NCBI GenBank assembly: GCA_963921825.1
Contig: OY997589.1
Coordinates: forward strand, 5,580,001-5,644,000
Length of the DNA: 64,000 nt
Source of the DNA: Erodium maritimum
Lineage: Eukaryota; Streptophyta; Magnoliopsida; Geraniales; Geraniaceae
Direction of reading: 5' to 3'
A model generated the notes under the pieces. That model was not told the origin of the DNA. It ran no database searches and saw nothing but the letters and a program-made list of their open reading frames with translations. Positions 10,846-25,127 of the stretch are shown here, piece after piece; position 1 is the first letter of the stretch; each line of letters begins with the position of its first letter. The translations under genes were made by a program, and so were the position numbers.

Positions 10846-13168
10846 TTTACCAGTCTAGGCCCTTTATTCGTTTTTGTCCCACCTCGTTTTCGCCCCATGC
10901 TCAACAGGTAATCGGTGAATCCCTATTTTCTCCCCAATTAATCATCACTTATCATCTATAAAAAAATGTACTATTTTTATTTGAAATTTATAGCACGGTT
11001 AAGTTTATAATACGATTAAGCTTACTACTTTTAATTTAAGTTCGAAATTCAAGAAAGTTTAAAACTCGGTCATTTAAAGAATTACAAAGGAAACTGCACA
11101 TTACCATATTCAACGGGCTGATAAATCTATACAAACTAATTAATAATTACATAGAATTTTTAAAAAAAAACAAGTATTAATCACATAATCACATCTTAGG
11201 GCTTCCCCAAAATGGACCATATTTTTTGTTTTAAAAAGAATTACACTCGTATACAGACTGGATACTACATGGATACCAATACCCGATCCGAGCCCATAAT
11301 ATATCAAATCCAAATCCGAAAAGCAACCCACAACCCGTTAAGAACTGAAACTTACCCAATCCGGATATGACCCGACCGGTTCAAAATTTTAGGCACCCAC
11401 CGGGTCCAAGTTTTTTCCATCTCTACTCATAAGGAAAGGCAAGGTGCTTGTTACGCCGCCCTGATTTCTCGAAGCGTCGTCAGAGTCCTTCGAACCCTCG
11501 GACTTAAAGCCTAGGATATTCACCACTAGTTGTTCCCAAGGCCCACAATTGTGGGCCTAGAGTTTGATCTCAACTCCTCCATGGCGGGTATGTCTGGTAG
11601 GGCCTTTATAGAGAAACTCGTGTACGGGAGGGGTGTCCCCCTATTCCAGATACATCCTCTAATCGAACTAGATGGGACCCCTGTGATGGGGTATGTCCCC
11701 TCATGTTAGAAGAGAGGAGCAGTGGCATGCAGGTGCTTGACGGAGTGTATCTCCTCTTGCTTTCATGGATCCTCGATCTTCACCATCATTTTCCTTTTCC
11801 CTTGCAATCCATTGGACTCTGTTAGGCCTGTTGACCTGTACCCCTTCTTGTCCCTTGAGTCGAATGAGCTCCACCTTGACTCAAAAGGACCCGAGAGAGG
11901 CCTCCATGCTCCACCCTGTTTGGGCCTGACTGCTCCCTACCCATTCATCTGCGACATCCAATTATCCCTAAGTTCCACAATGACCCTTATCGAAGGGTCT
12001 CGCAACACAATGTTGACTGGGCACACATTTACCATGTGTGGCATATAGTCATAGTGAAAGTAATGATCAGAAGATAGCTCAAAAGTTAAAGAAAGTATAG
12101 ATCGTACCTCCAAGTCCGACTATCGGATTCATAGTTGTTGCCGAAGCGGTAGGAGAGCGTCCAAGTAGACTCGGATCCTCATGTAGTCGTCACATCTCAT
12201 TCTGTCATCGTCATCGTCAACGTTCATACAGATTCCCAATGCTCCCCCAATCATGTAATGCACTCCTCTGTTCTAGGGACAAACTAGCAGATTAGACACT
12301 CGTATCCACAATGAGAACTGTGTAAAACCGATATCACAAGGACATATCTAGGGCCGTAAGTCATCCAGCAGTTTCAAGGAGCCAAAGAAATACCAAGCCT
12401 CTCTCGCAAGCACCGTGCCCTCTCTCGGGTAGTCCAAAAGAAAAAAACCGATGATTCCTCCCTTTAAAGGTCGTGCAACCACCTCCTGGATGGACAAACC
12501 ATCAAGTAGGGTATCGAGAGATTCCATATCGAGTAGGGAGGACTCGTAGTCGTCGATGCTTGTCCCGCTGCCTTAACCGTTGCAGATTCCCACCCCTACC
12601 GAGGAAGAACATGTTAGTTTTGTGCCTTAGACCAATGTTGATCATGTATGATATTATCATTTATTAATACATTGACACTATTATTATCATTTTGTTAAAT
12701 TTTAATTGTGTTAATAATCAACTCTTTCGAGAATTATCAAGCATGTGACTTGATTGTAAAACTTTTAGATGTATAAGGAGTATTATTCTAATGATGCCTA
12801 GTTTTATCGCTATATATATACTAGAATGATGTTTACTGATGATCATGTTTTACTGATCATGCACATGCAATATGAAGTCAAATCATAGATAATATTTGTT
12901 GAAATAGTATTGCATGACTAAATGTGAGAATACTACATAAGAATTTGTTATGAGTATTTGTCAGTAGCGTCATATGGGGTTAAGTCCTTTGACCTTGTAG
13001 ACATCATGAATTTCTATATATGTGGTTTTGTATCTTGACACAATTTAACGTTGTCCTTAATCGGACAATAATAAAGAAAGTTGTTGGGAAAATAATTATA
13101 TATGTGAGAATGTGAGTGATAATAAGATATGGTTGAAAGCATCGAGATGGTTTTATACTTGGGCGGGT

Positions 13169-13190
13169 CGGATGATCTACGGATCATCCG
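13169..13190. repeat. Short inverted repeat (9-bp arms)
   Basis: CGGATGATC and GATCATCCG pair around a 4-base loop TACG. The flanking GGGCGG and CCGCCCC could extend the stem imperfectly. It is probably part of a decayed element. Confidence 0.7.
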
Positions 13191-15075
13191 CCCCTCAACC
13201 GAGATCTGCCCAAAATCATTCGGATTAAGAAATATCAGACCCGTATCCGATCCGATTACATGCGGATCAACCAAAAACGAACTGTGGATCTGTCGGTTTT
13301 ACGGATAGGTTAGGATCCGCGAGTCATATGCTCACCCATACCCGCTACTATCAACTACGGAACCACAAAAAGTACGCCTAACAACACCTACCGCATCTCG
13401 TCTACCATTTTTCCGCCCCACTGTAAGTCATTCGACACGATGGGAACCTTAGATACTCCAGAGGAAAGAATTCACCCACAACACCAAATATCTCCATTAA
13501 TTCCCCCATGAAATAATATCCAACCAACCTAAGGAACGACCTACCATAGCGGACTCTCGCCGACTACCACCGAGTAAGTTTGCTCGAACCACTGGATATC
13601 GGTTGGATGGCATCAAATACACCGATGGGCAAAAATCTCCACGGAACGGCTGAGTAGAGATCGATGGTGAATGCCCTACCACAGACCTATACAAGGGCAC
13701 CGACAACCAACCCCGGAATTGAGGATGGCCAGGACACCATGCACAGGAGAGGGATCCTAGGACCAAGGCCACGACCCAGCAGGAAAACTGGCGCAGCGAA
13801 GGAAACCTCTCCCCGTGGACGAAGGTCCACCACTATGAACAAATTATCACCGATCCAACACTCCCCGATCCCTTTGAACAAATCTCTCAGCAACTCTTGA
13901 GGGGTTGTGGAATCCAGATGAGACTTCGGGTTGCAATGGATATGTACATCCCGAGCACAGTCCTAGGGAAACCGCTACCGGAACCATAGGACCCGGATCG
14001 ATTAGCCGAGTCGCCAAATAGGCACTACGAACAACACCGTGATGTCTCCAACGGGGTCCCACGGCCATCTGAACGAGACGCTCCTCAAGCTCCTACCCAT
14101 CGGGTCTTAGGCCTTCAGTGGGACGTCTCGTCCCATGAACCGAATGACTCAGGGACCTATGTCCTAGGCAGCCCGCACTCCACGGACGCGGATACCAATG
14201 TTGAGGCCATCCAACATGAAGAAACAGTGAGGCATGCTGGAATGTCTCGCGGATCATCATGAATTGCATCGGGAATCTCGGGGTGTCATTGATGAGACAC
14301 ACCCCGATCGACACTAGTCAGCCATCTGTTGATTTCTGCTCTCCTCTTTTCCTTGGCGTGCTCCTTACCCGACTGTTGCGACACAACATAGTCGGTCAGG
14401 TCGAGAAGGGGAATGATCTAACGATATACGACGCCAAACACAACTAGAATAGGGAATCACCCCCTAACTTCTCCCTGATATAAACCGGACTTTTAACTAT
14501 AACACCAGTGGTTCGACTGTATTCAAAACTGTATCTCATTATTTTTAAGTATTTCCACTCATGTAAAGTCATTTCGACCCTTTTAAATCAATACAAAGTT
14601 TCAGTTGGCCCCCAAAAAAAGTGTAATGGGAAGAAAAGTACTATCACGATTTTAAAAATGGCAGAAAAATTTAACTAACTTTACTGATTAAAGTATTTGT
14701 ATGCCTAAGCAATATCTAATGACAGATTTAATACAAGAACAGTCAGAACCAACTATACTGAACAACATTTTAACAGACAATTTGTACACAATCTGACATA
14801 CTCTATCAACTACAGTATATATGAAATTGCTTCAACTTCATGACACATAAGCTTCATAGGTAATTTCAAGATGGAACTCTGAGATCTGCACAGGTTGTAC
14901 AAGTTAAACTCCACTACCATGTACCCTGCATAATTTTCATGGAAATAAAAATGTGTTATGAATGTGAGAGCAAGATAAGATTAGATACAGAAAAGGAAAA
15001 AGAGTCTTACCCATGTATTCGAAACTGTAAAATCTAATGAGGAGTTCTCTCCTCGTTGTCTGAACAGGAATCTTC

Positions 15076-18000
15076 CTATTCCTTTTCATATGATCTTGAC
15101 TCGTCTTCTTGGCCTGTAAATATCCCGCCATGACGGTCTAGTGACTGGTGTTGTAGCATTTGTGAAGACGTTGATGATGGTGAAGAATCTTTCTTTGATC
15201 TAGGAACTATGAGTTCATCTCTGCTGTTGTCTGAACTTGATTCCTCCTCTGGTGGCTGCTGGTGTGTTTGTGAAGATGTAGAGGCTGATGAAGAGTCTTT
15301 CTTGGAATCATCTGGTTCATCCTCGTTGCCATCAGAACTTGATTCATCATCTATGCGTTTGTCTGTCAATTGTAGGGACAACCCTTTGTGATCGTCTTGT
15401 GACTGCTGTTGCATTTGTGAAGATGTCGACTCTGATGAAGAGTCTTTGTTTGACCTGGCAACATCGGGTTCATCCTCGTTGCTGGATGCTGATGAAGAGT
15501 CTATCTTTAACCTGGAATCATCGGGTTCATCCTCGTTGTCAGATGGTGATGAAGACCCTTTCTTTGACCTGGAATCATCGGGTTCGTCCTCCTTGTCAGA
15601 TGTTGGTGAAGATCCTTTCTTTGACCTGGAATCATCTGATTCATCCTCGTTGTCAGATGCTGATGAAGAGTCTTTCTTGGGCCTGGAATCATCGTGTTCA
15701 TCATCGTTGCCAAACACTGATGAAGAGTCATTCTTTGACCTGGAAACATAGGGTTCATCCTCGTTCTCAGACTCTGACGAAGAGTCTTTGTTAGACCTGG
15801 AAGCATCAGGTTCATCCTGGTTGCCAAATACTGATGAAGAGTCTTTCTCATCAACTTCATCCTCGTTGCCAGACATTGATGAAGAGTCTTTTTGTGACCT
15901 GGAATTATCGGGTTCATCCAGGTTGCCAAATGCTGATGAAGAGTCTTTCTCATCAGCTTCACCCTCTTTGTCAGACATTGATGAAGAGACTTTCTTTGAC
16001 CTGGAGTCATCAGGTTCTTCCTGGTTGTCAGATGCTGATGAAGAGTCTCTCTCCTCATCTTCATCCTCGTTGCCAGACATTGATGAAGAGTCCTTTGACC
16101 TGGAATCATTAGGTTCTTTTGGGTTGCCAGATGCGGATGAAGAGTCTTCTTTCTCATCAGCTTGATCATCGTTGCCAGACATTGATGAAGAGTCCTTTGA
16201 CCTGGAATCGTCAGGTTCTTCCTGGTTGCTTGATGCTGATGAAGAGTCTTTCTCCTCAGCTTCATCCTTGTTGCTGGACATTGATGAAGAGTCCTTTTTT
16301 GATCTGGAATTATCGGGTTCATCCTCGTTGCCAGATGAGTCTTTCTCATCAGCTTCATCCTCGTTGCTAGAAGTTGATGAAGAGTCTTTCTTTGACATGG
16401 AATCAACGGGTTCATCCTCCTTGCCATATGCTGATGACGAGCCTTTCTTCGACCTGGAATCACCCTCATTGCCATCAGAACTTGATTCGTCATCAGATGC
16501 TGATGAAGAGTCTCCCTCTGAACTGGAAACTTCAGATTCATCATCTTCATCATCATCAGAACTAGACTCACCATCCATACGCGAAGATGAAGGTTTTGCT
16601 AAAGAGTCTTTCGTTGCACGAGAATCATCAGTTTCATCCTCTTCCTCATCAGAACTTGACTCACCATGATGTGATGCTGACCGGTGTGGACTCGCCTCAC
16701 TGTCAGATTCATCATCATCATCAGAACTTGACTCATCATCAGTCAACTGATGGTTACGATCCAACATCTGCTGTAAAATCTGTGAAGCTGTCGATAAAGA
16801 ATCTTTCTTCGAATTAGCATCTTTAGACCCATCAGAGCTTGATTTTTCCTCAGTATGCCCATCTCTCATCTCCGGGAACAAGCTCCGGCCACGATCTGAT
16901 TCTTGCTGTTTGCAAGCTTTCACCATTGCAGCCTTTTGCTGCTCTTTAATCTGATAACAAACCTTATCCAGCATTTTCAAGAAATCACGAACAATCACAA
17001 ACAAGCGCAAACCTTCATCTTTCCCCGAGCTCCCATGGAAGTAATCTCCGGTGCTCTTCACCAGAGCCATGATCCTCTTCTCCTCCTCCAACAACCCCTT
17101 AATTTCAACATCTGCATGCTCCACGAACCTAGCAAGTCTCACATGGAACTTATCAGTCTCGCTCTCTTCACCCATATTCTCATCCTCACACTTCATGAAC
17201 GCTTTCGATTTCACCAAGGACTGACCGAGCTGTGAGAGTGTGGATGCCAGAGAACTAGCATCGATCGTTGCTGCTTGCTTCACATCCTCAAGCTCTGCGC
17301 TTAAACCTGAAACCACTCCAAGACCGAGTATTCGATGGTGCTCTGCAATGTCAGCCCCGGATTTCTCATCAAGATCTTCTGGTTTTTCTTGGCCAACTAC
17401 TCGCTTGCCTTCAAAGCGAATGATCTCGAGAACCACAAAGTGTAACAGCGTTGTCTTTCCATCGGTTCCTTTGACATCAGATAGCTTCAACAGCGTGTCG
17501 AGCTTGAATGCCATTGCTCCACCCCTGTAGGTTCCATCGTTCATGCGGTTCCCAGTCTTGAGAACGGCCTCTAAGAGCTTAAGAAATAGCCTGCTGTTCT
17601 TGAGTTCAGTGCTCGCCACCTGAAATTCAAGACGTGACATTAATAATACGTCACATACATTCGTTCTTCGTGTTCAAATAGGGTTAGTTGCAAATAACTA
17701 TCATGTACTATACGTCTTTTATACATAAATGCTATTTACAGCTACATAAACTTTCAGAAAACTATAGCTCTTTCTCGTCAAAAAAGACGAAATGCCCTTG
17801 ACACTAGTCTAAAAATTACACATTTTTCGTCTTTTTAATAGCTATATCTTTTAAGGAGTTTTTACATCTAATCAAATGTTTTTAGTAGTTATAAAATATA
17901 AAAAAATTAGATTAGGGTCAGAGGCATTTTCAGGCGGAAAATAATAATCTGCAACGCAATAACTATCTGCAATTAACCCATACAGATATTGTGAACATGA

Positions 18001-20320
18001 TACTCATTTCATATATTTATTCTCTTACCTCAAGAGTAGCAAGGGCCTTTTTAATTCCAGTGGTTTCTTCCTGAAGATTGGATTTGAAAAGCAAACATTC
18101 TAATCTTTTATAAGCTAATGGGATGACGACCAAGGATTTGAGGAACTGCTCTGCTGGGCCAAGCAGCGCAACATCCCCATCATATAACCTCAGCTTCAGT
18201 TCCTCTTCTTGTGTTGGTGCCATCTTCAACAAAGTTGAAACAAGTTCCACGGGAAGTTCATTACCTGATTCAATCGAACAAAGAGTGCAACACTATCTTG
18301 AATCAATCATGTTAACTTAAGAACTATGATGCATAAACATGATTGTGCTTTGAGACCCACCTTCAGTAAGCGCATCACACACCTCTTTGGTCGTGATACC
18401 GAGTGCTTTAAGGAGAATCGATAAATTTTGTGCTTTCTTTTTATCGATAATCTGAATTTTCTGCACAGAAGGCTCTTGGGCTTGTACTTTCTTCTGTGGT
18501 TTGTCTTGATTCGTATTAGCATACCCAAACAACGATTCCATCATCTCCTCGTTGAATCTACATAACCTTGAAGTTAGATTCTTGAATATGAAATTTTACA
18601 ATACAAAACTAAAAACGAGGATTGATAGTCTCACTGGAAAGAACCAGCACTGATCTCATCCCACACCATTGATTGGTTAGGATTGGCATTAACCTTATCC
18701 CAGAAGAAAGGCTTCAACTTGGTCTTATGAGCTCCATCATCAGGATCTCCAGGTCCAGGCCCAGCACCTTTTCTTGGTGCTGCTGGTGGTGGCGCACGAC
18801 CTCCTCTGGGAGGAGGAGGTGGTGGCGCGCGACCTCCTATGGGAGGAGGAGGTGGTGGGGCACTTCCTGGTGGACGAGGAGGAGGAGGAGCCAGTGGTGC
18901 AGTAGCCCGTGGTGGTGTAGGAGGTGGTAGAGGTGGAGGAACTTCTTCTGCTGTACCTGTAGCTACTACTGGTCTTCCAGTAGGAGGTTTCAAAGGTGGT
19001 GTAGACTCTGGTAATGGAGTCCCAGTCACTGAGGAATGGCGATAGGAGCCAGACTCGTATTTTTCTGAAGACATTACCATTCCAAACTCGTTGTTTTTTG
19101 AAGACAAAGCCTTTCCATCATCAAGATTCAATTCTTTGAGGGCGTTATCTCCTAAACTTAAATTTTGGTCTGATAAACCTGTCAAAGTTCAAAAGAAAAT
19201 TTGTCAGAACAACCATGATAAAGTAATTAAGATCCCGATCAAGAAAATTCGAAAGCTTGAGTTGCATACTAGCCGTAATGCGACTTAACGCAGGGGAAGA
19301 TTTCTCATCTTGTTTCTCAGCTACTTCTTTTCCACCTACTAAGGATCCGCTCCCTTCTTCAACTCTACTAATACAGCAAAACAGAAACACTGAAACTGAG
19401 ACAATTACTACTACTGCAGCTGCACCAATAACGATGAGAATCTGTATCGAATTACCACCAGACTTCTTTTGTTCATGGTTAACAGTTATACTCGGACGCT
19501 GTGAAGGAACCTTAAAACCCAATGTTGGTTGGATCAATATTGGTTTGGGGTTATCTGAATCAGTTCCTAGGTGTCTTCTAGGAATATCAGGACAATCGAA
19601 GAGCAACTCAAGACACCTGATGAGCCAGTTTGTAGAGCTTAACCTGTCTTTACTCAAACAATCCAATATTGTCTGCTTCATTTGTGGAGGTAGAATCTCG
19701 AAAGCTTTAAGCACGCTTTTCTTCAATAGTATTGACTTAAATGCCTCCTTTGTCATATAGAAGTAAACATCTTCTGTCGCTTCGTCCTTGTCCACCAATT
19801 CCTTCCTGCAGTGGTTCCACGCCTGCTTCGCCTTGGTTAGATATTCAAGCGAGTGATCATAGTTAAAAAAAAACTTGGACTTCTACAACTATTGAAGCGA
19901 AACAATAGGTGTGAGATTCTATTTATTTCATTCATACCAACAACAGAAGTCCTAAGAGGAGCTCATGAAACTTCAGTTCAGCCTTTCTAGTTCTAGTTTT
20001 TGAGATAGATCTAAGGCAAATATTATAACATCAATCAGTCAATTTTATCACACACTTGAATGCACATCAACAAGTAGCCAAACCCAAATCATCTTTACTA
20101 GATCATCATAAGACAAATATCAAAAGACACATGATAGTTATCTGAAATGCAGAACATGAATTCAGGAGAGACATTGGAGAAGAAGTACCATGTTTCGGGG
20201 TGGAGGACGGTCTGAAAACCAGAGTTGTACTCTCTGGAGCTTCTCCTCTGAATTCCAATTAGCTAAAGCACAAAGCAGAATGACAAAAACAATGGCATAA
20301 CCAGCTCTTCTGTAATTCAT
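15076..20320 (-). CDS. Class I formin with Ser/Asp-repeat C-terminal extension
   Basis: Formins nucleate and elongate actin filaments; plant class I members sit in the plasma membrane and link actin to the wall side. Exons, on the minus strand: 20189-20320, 19270-19882, 18635-19178, 18361-18557, 18029-18264 and 15076-17619, giving 1421 residues. The start of exon 2 (19882 or 19873) is the least certain boundary. Order: signal peptide (YAIVFVILLCALA, residues 7-20), extracellular part with AKQAWNHC, a membrane segment at about 189-214 (IQILIVIGAAAVVVIVSVSV), proline-rich FH1 in exon 3 (PPPPPPRGGRAPPP), then FH2 from KLKPFFWDKV (about 405) through SRLFLKLLEAVLKTGNRMN and FKLDTLLKLSDVKGTDGKTT to about 805. 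Known class I formins end soon after FH2. Here about 600 more residues follow in the same open exon, made of Ser/Asp/Glu repeats. The paralogue number is not assigned. Profilin-actin binding by FH1 and filament capping by FH2 follow from the family. Confidence 0.9.
15180..16830 (-). repeat. Coding minisatellite for the formin Ser/Asp-rich tail
   Basis: About 1.6 kb of imperfect tandem repeats with a main unit of about 57 bp, alternating with shorter ones. The coded unit is of the form DEPDDSRSKKDSSSASDNE, and interleaved units read DEADEKDSSSASSN. All copies keep the same frame and none brings a stop, although bases vary. The strong purine/pyrimidine skew also keeps long frames open on the other strand. 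Confidence 0.85.
17681..17979. mobile_element. MITE in formin intron 5
   Basis: The ends are inverted: GGGTTAGTTGCAAATAACTA at the left and, in reverse complement, GGGTTAATTGCAGATAGTTA at the right. The element is about 300 bp, with no coding. A related right end lies in the beta-amylase pseudogene intron (about 23,966-23,989), and an element with similar tips is at 56,332-56,664. Confidence 0.65.
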
Positions 20321-22715
20321 TGCTTCTCAAATCAATGAGCAATACAAGTACGTCCCTTCTCATCTCTCATCGAATATCACTAATCTTCAACAATAACAAA
20401 AACCCTTAAAGCACAACACTTTTTGGGGCAAAACCCAATCAAGGGTCCTCCGATTTCGTCTCAAAGAAACGACCTTTTTCTCTCCAGAAAGGGGTTATCT
20501 TCAAAATGATGGCATTTGCTAATAACCCATAAAACTACAAATGCAATCGATCAAGAACATAAATGAAAGAATGTTGATACACACAACAGCCAGAACCTGA
20601 GAACAAAAACCCCCAAAATGTAATCAATCTGGACGAGAAAAGTGGGATAGAGATTTTGGATTCTGGGTCCTATAGAATGAAGAAGGAAATTGAAGAATCG
20701 ATGTGGAGTAGAGAGAAGAGTTTTGTGCTGGGTTTGGATTTTTGTCTGTTCTTCGGACGACGATAGAAGAGGAATAGATTGTGACATGAAACGCTTGCAC
20801 CAACATCAGGACTACGTTTTGGGACACCCGATCCTACTTCGGTTACTATAATGATGTCTTTTTTTTACACTAAATTTTTCCTTAAATAGTAATGTTACAA
20901 AGATTGATTTAGATTATTGATGCTAGATCACACTCACTTGTATAACATACATTATTTAATGTGATACAAATGAACCAAGTATGGGATAGGGAATGCCCAC
21001 TACGTTCAGTCCAAATTCAAGATAAAAGAATATTGTTTAACCAAATACACAATGCAATAATGAGATGTTATGATATGGTGTGGAGAGGGAAGATGTCAAA
21101 AAAGTATCGTCGACTAGGGTTTGGCTTCACAATGGGTAGGAGGGCGAAAGGTAAGTCCTCCGATTTGTTGACGAGGGAAGACTGCTCAAGATTCTAGCGT
21201 TTTCTAATAGCGTACGATGACCTTTACAGCAACACTGATGATGAAAAGGACCTCGTCTAGAGGTTTGTGGCCAAGCCTGTCCACGACGTCGACACCGCCA
21301 ATCGATCTTCGCTAATGGTGGTGCGCAGCGATGGTAGTGATGACGTGCTCCCACGAACCCGAAGATCTGAGCCGAGACTGTCGAACAGGGAAAGCAGCCA
21401 GACCGTGGGACATCTACGACCGATGGTGTATTGTCATTGCAATCGGTCATTGTAAGATGGGCACATGGCAGAGTGTCGCCATGGGTGGTCGGATGTCCGT
21501 TGGAAAGGCTCAGAGACCGGTCGTTGGGTGACAGTGATGTGGTGTCTTCGACGATTCCTGAGTACTTGCCACACACAGCTAAGATTGTGTCTCGCCTTCA
21601 TTTCGAAGGTAGGGGTTGCGCGTTGTGCTGGTGACATCACGAATCAGAGGGCTTGTCAGAGCTCAATCGGTCAATGGAAATACAGGCGAAAGATGCCACG
21701 CAATTTCGCATTTCCTAATAAGTCATGGGGAGGTTAACGAGGCATCTACGAGTACTCCTCCTCATCGACCATAGGTTGACATCGGTTCCACTAAGTATCA
21801 GCTTTATATTCTTCTACCATATCGAGACCCAAAATTTTTAATTTTCTAAAGGATCTTATTATCATCAGGGGTGACGTCAGCTAATTCCTGGGGAGAATGC
21901 ATAGTCCAACCGACCCACTTCAGTCCATGGTTATATGGTTGGTCATGTCTTCACTCTTAGGCTCCAACAGTTGTTCCAGTGGTCTCGACCGCTAACGCAG
22001 TACCCTCTTAGAGTACATTCGGCGGTCGTCTGGCACCTATTCCAAAAATGGGTCCGCTCTATCTGAGCTTACCTCGGTATTCGATTTACCAATTTCCCTT
22101 GCAATTATCGCATCTTCCTTCTCCCGACATCTTTGGAACATTTCGGTCAAAAAACATTTTTTTCGTTTACTATTTCGTCATGTTCTTTATCGTCCAGTTA
22201 GTTTCGATACTATTGACCCACTTGGGATAAGGAACTTCAGACGTTTATTTATACTATATATAAGTTAGCGGTTCTTCTTTTAAGAAAAAGAGATGTTATG
22301 ATGAGATCCATATTCCATACATTGAGTATGGGGGGATGACATGTTCAACCCCTTTAAGTGAAAGACCATCAGGGTTAAAATGTTGTCATCCCTAATCGAT
22401 TATCAGGTTGAGTTCTCAACTTCAAATGTTCTACTAGGTTTGCTTCTTTTGGTAGTGCAACATCATGCAAAGGAACAATTCACCCAGGAACAAGTTTTAA
22501 CCTCCTTAAAAATCAGATGTTTATGTTGACAACAAATTCCACATTGTCCTTCAACCCAGTTAGATGATGCAGATTTTGTACGAGAAGCACGTTTTCCAAT
22601 AACCTAAATTCTACAAACAATCTCTATGGCCAAATCAGAATCAAAACATTTAATTAATCTTCATATAAACTTGTTTAATCGTACTGACTATACCAATACA
22701 GAAGCTTACCACCAT
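20321..22715. other. Intergenic between formin and tRNA-Ala
   Basis: Contains the formin promoter and 5' untranslated region (from 20,321). The stretch about 21,060-21,760 has higher G+C and open frames on both strands without any recognised domain; it looks like a decayed mobile element. I see nothing further. Confidence 0.45.
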
Positions 22716-22788
22716 GGGGATGTAGCTCAGATGGTAGAGCGCTCGCTTAGCATGCGAGAGGTACGGGGATCGATACCCCGCATCTCCA
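22716..22788 (+). tRNA. tRNA-Ala (anticodon AGC)
   Basis: A complete 73-nt cloverleaf. Acceptor stem GGGGATG pairs with CATCTCC, followed by discriminator A. The D arm is GCTC-AGATGGTA-GAGC. The anticodon arm is CTCGC-TTAGCAT-GCGAG with anticodon AGC. The T arm is CGGGG-ATCGATA-CCCCG. The internal A box (TAGCTCAGATGG) and B box (GGATCGATACC) for RNA polymerase III are intact. There is no intron, and CCA is not encoded, as usual for nuclear genes. AGC is read as IGC after deamination and serves most alanine codons. Confidence 0.97.
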
Positions 22789-22797
22789 AACCCTTTA

Positions 22798-22804
22798 TTT
22801 TTTT
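22798..22804 (+). terminator. RNA polymerase III T-run terminator
   Basis: Seven T residues begin 10 bases after the end of the tRNA-Ala gene, the usual Pol III stop signal. Confidence 0.85.
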
Positions 22805-22864
22805 CACATTTTTATTCCTTCAGACACAACAGTGACATCATGGTACATCACTAACCATGATGTC

Positions 22865-24408
<1,544 letters not shown>

Positions 24409-24515
24409 GTACGGTTTTTTAGTTTAAGAATTATAACGTAACCGGTAAAATTGGATGGATTCGGTGCTGGTACGATTTGTGGGTTTAAGAATTATTGGGT
24501 AACCGGTAGAACGGG
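24409..24515. repeat. Direct repeat, 61-bp period, at the pseudogene break
   Basis: GTACG...TTTAAGAATTAT followed by GTAACCGGTA occurs at 24,409 and again at 24,470. The left edge coincides with the point where beta-amylase homology ends. Confidence 0.65.
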
Positions 24516-24790
24516 GTCCGATATTTTCCCTTCCACTTTTCCCATTTGATTGACCGAGGGAAATTCCTTATCCTTATTTTCCTTTGAATGATGGATAATG
24601 TCTTCTTTCTTTTTTTAATGTTGTACATGATGTCTGATGGCATCTTGGATAACATCTTACTTGACACAAATATCGCCAATCTAGATGTAACAACAACATA
24701 GATGGACGATTAAAAACCCAAATATGCAGAGGAAGAAAACCCGTCTATTCCTAAACCAAAGAGGGACTGGAACACTACAAAAGATGTAGC

Positions 24791-25127
24791 TTCAATGGGT
24801 AATTCTTGTGCTCTTAATGCAATACTCAGTGGTGTCGATCAGAATTTCTTCAAAGTTCAAACTCATCAATACTTGCTCAAGTGCAAATGAAGCCTGAGAA
24901 TATTGGCAGCTGCCTATGGAGGAACCACGAAAGTTAAAGATCAGAGGATGCAATATCTCACAATTAAATTTGAGGCACTAACCATGAGAGATGATGAGAC
25001 TATAACTTAGTTTCATGTTTGCCTTAGAGAAATTGCAAATGAATCTTACTCCTTGGACAAACCAATGTCAGATGAAGTACTTGTCAGAAAAACTCTACAA
25101 AATGTGAACTCAAAATTCAAAGAGATG
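24791..25127 (+). pseudogene. Ty1/copia gag fragment (UBN2-type), decayed
   Basis: Translation gives AAAYGGTTKVKDQRMQYLTI, then KFEALTMRDDETIT, FHVCLREIANESYSLDKPMS and EVLVRKTLQNVNSKFKEM. This is the gag region of copia elements (normally LxxLxxxFExLxMxxxEsi..F..Rl.di). There are in-frame stops after LLKCK and after DDETIT. No zinc knuckle or downstream pol is present, so only a piece of gag remains. Confidence 0.75.

Larger units (their letters stand above)
10046..15075. other. Gene-poor 5-kb interval with decayed repeats
   Basis: No gene can be supported here. The stretch about 11,420-14,500 is richer in G+C than its surroundings and has many short open frames with no recognisable domain, which fits a heavily mutated transposon. 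Pyrimidine-rich runs of the ACCCGACCCG type at 11,280-11,400 and 13,150-13,350 look like dispersed repeats. The 5' end of this interval holds the promoter of the storekeeper gene, and the 3' end holds the formin 3' untranslated region. Confidence 0.5.

Noticed and set aside
15507..16574. 355-codon open frame overlapping the formin tail in another minus-strand frame, and several plus-strand frames (15,446-16,669)
   Set aside because: These are shadows of the repeat-coding exon: a repetitive, skewed sequence with few stop triplets in any frame. They have no start context, domain or splice partners.
21127..21737. Overlapping open frames of up to 149 codons on both strands
   Set aside because: No domain in any frame; higher G+C and mutual overlap suggest decayed repeat DNA, not a gene.
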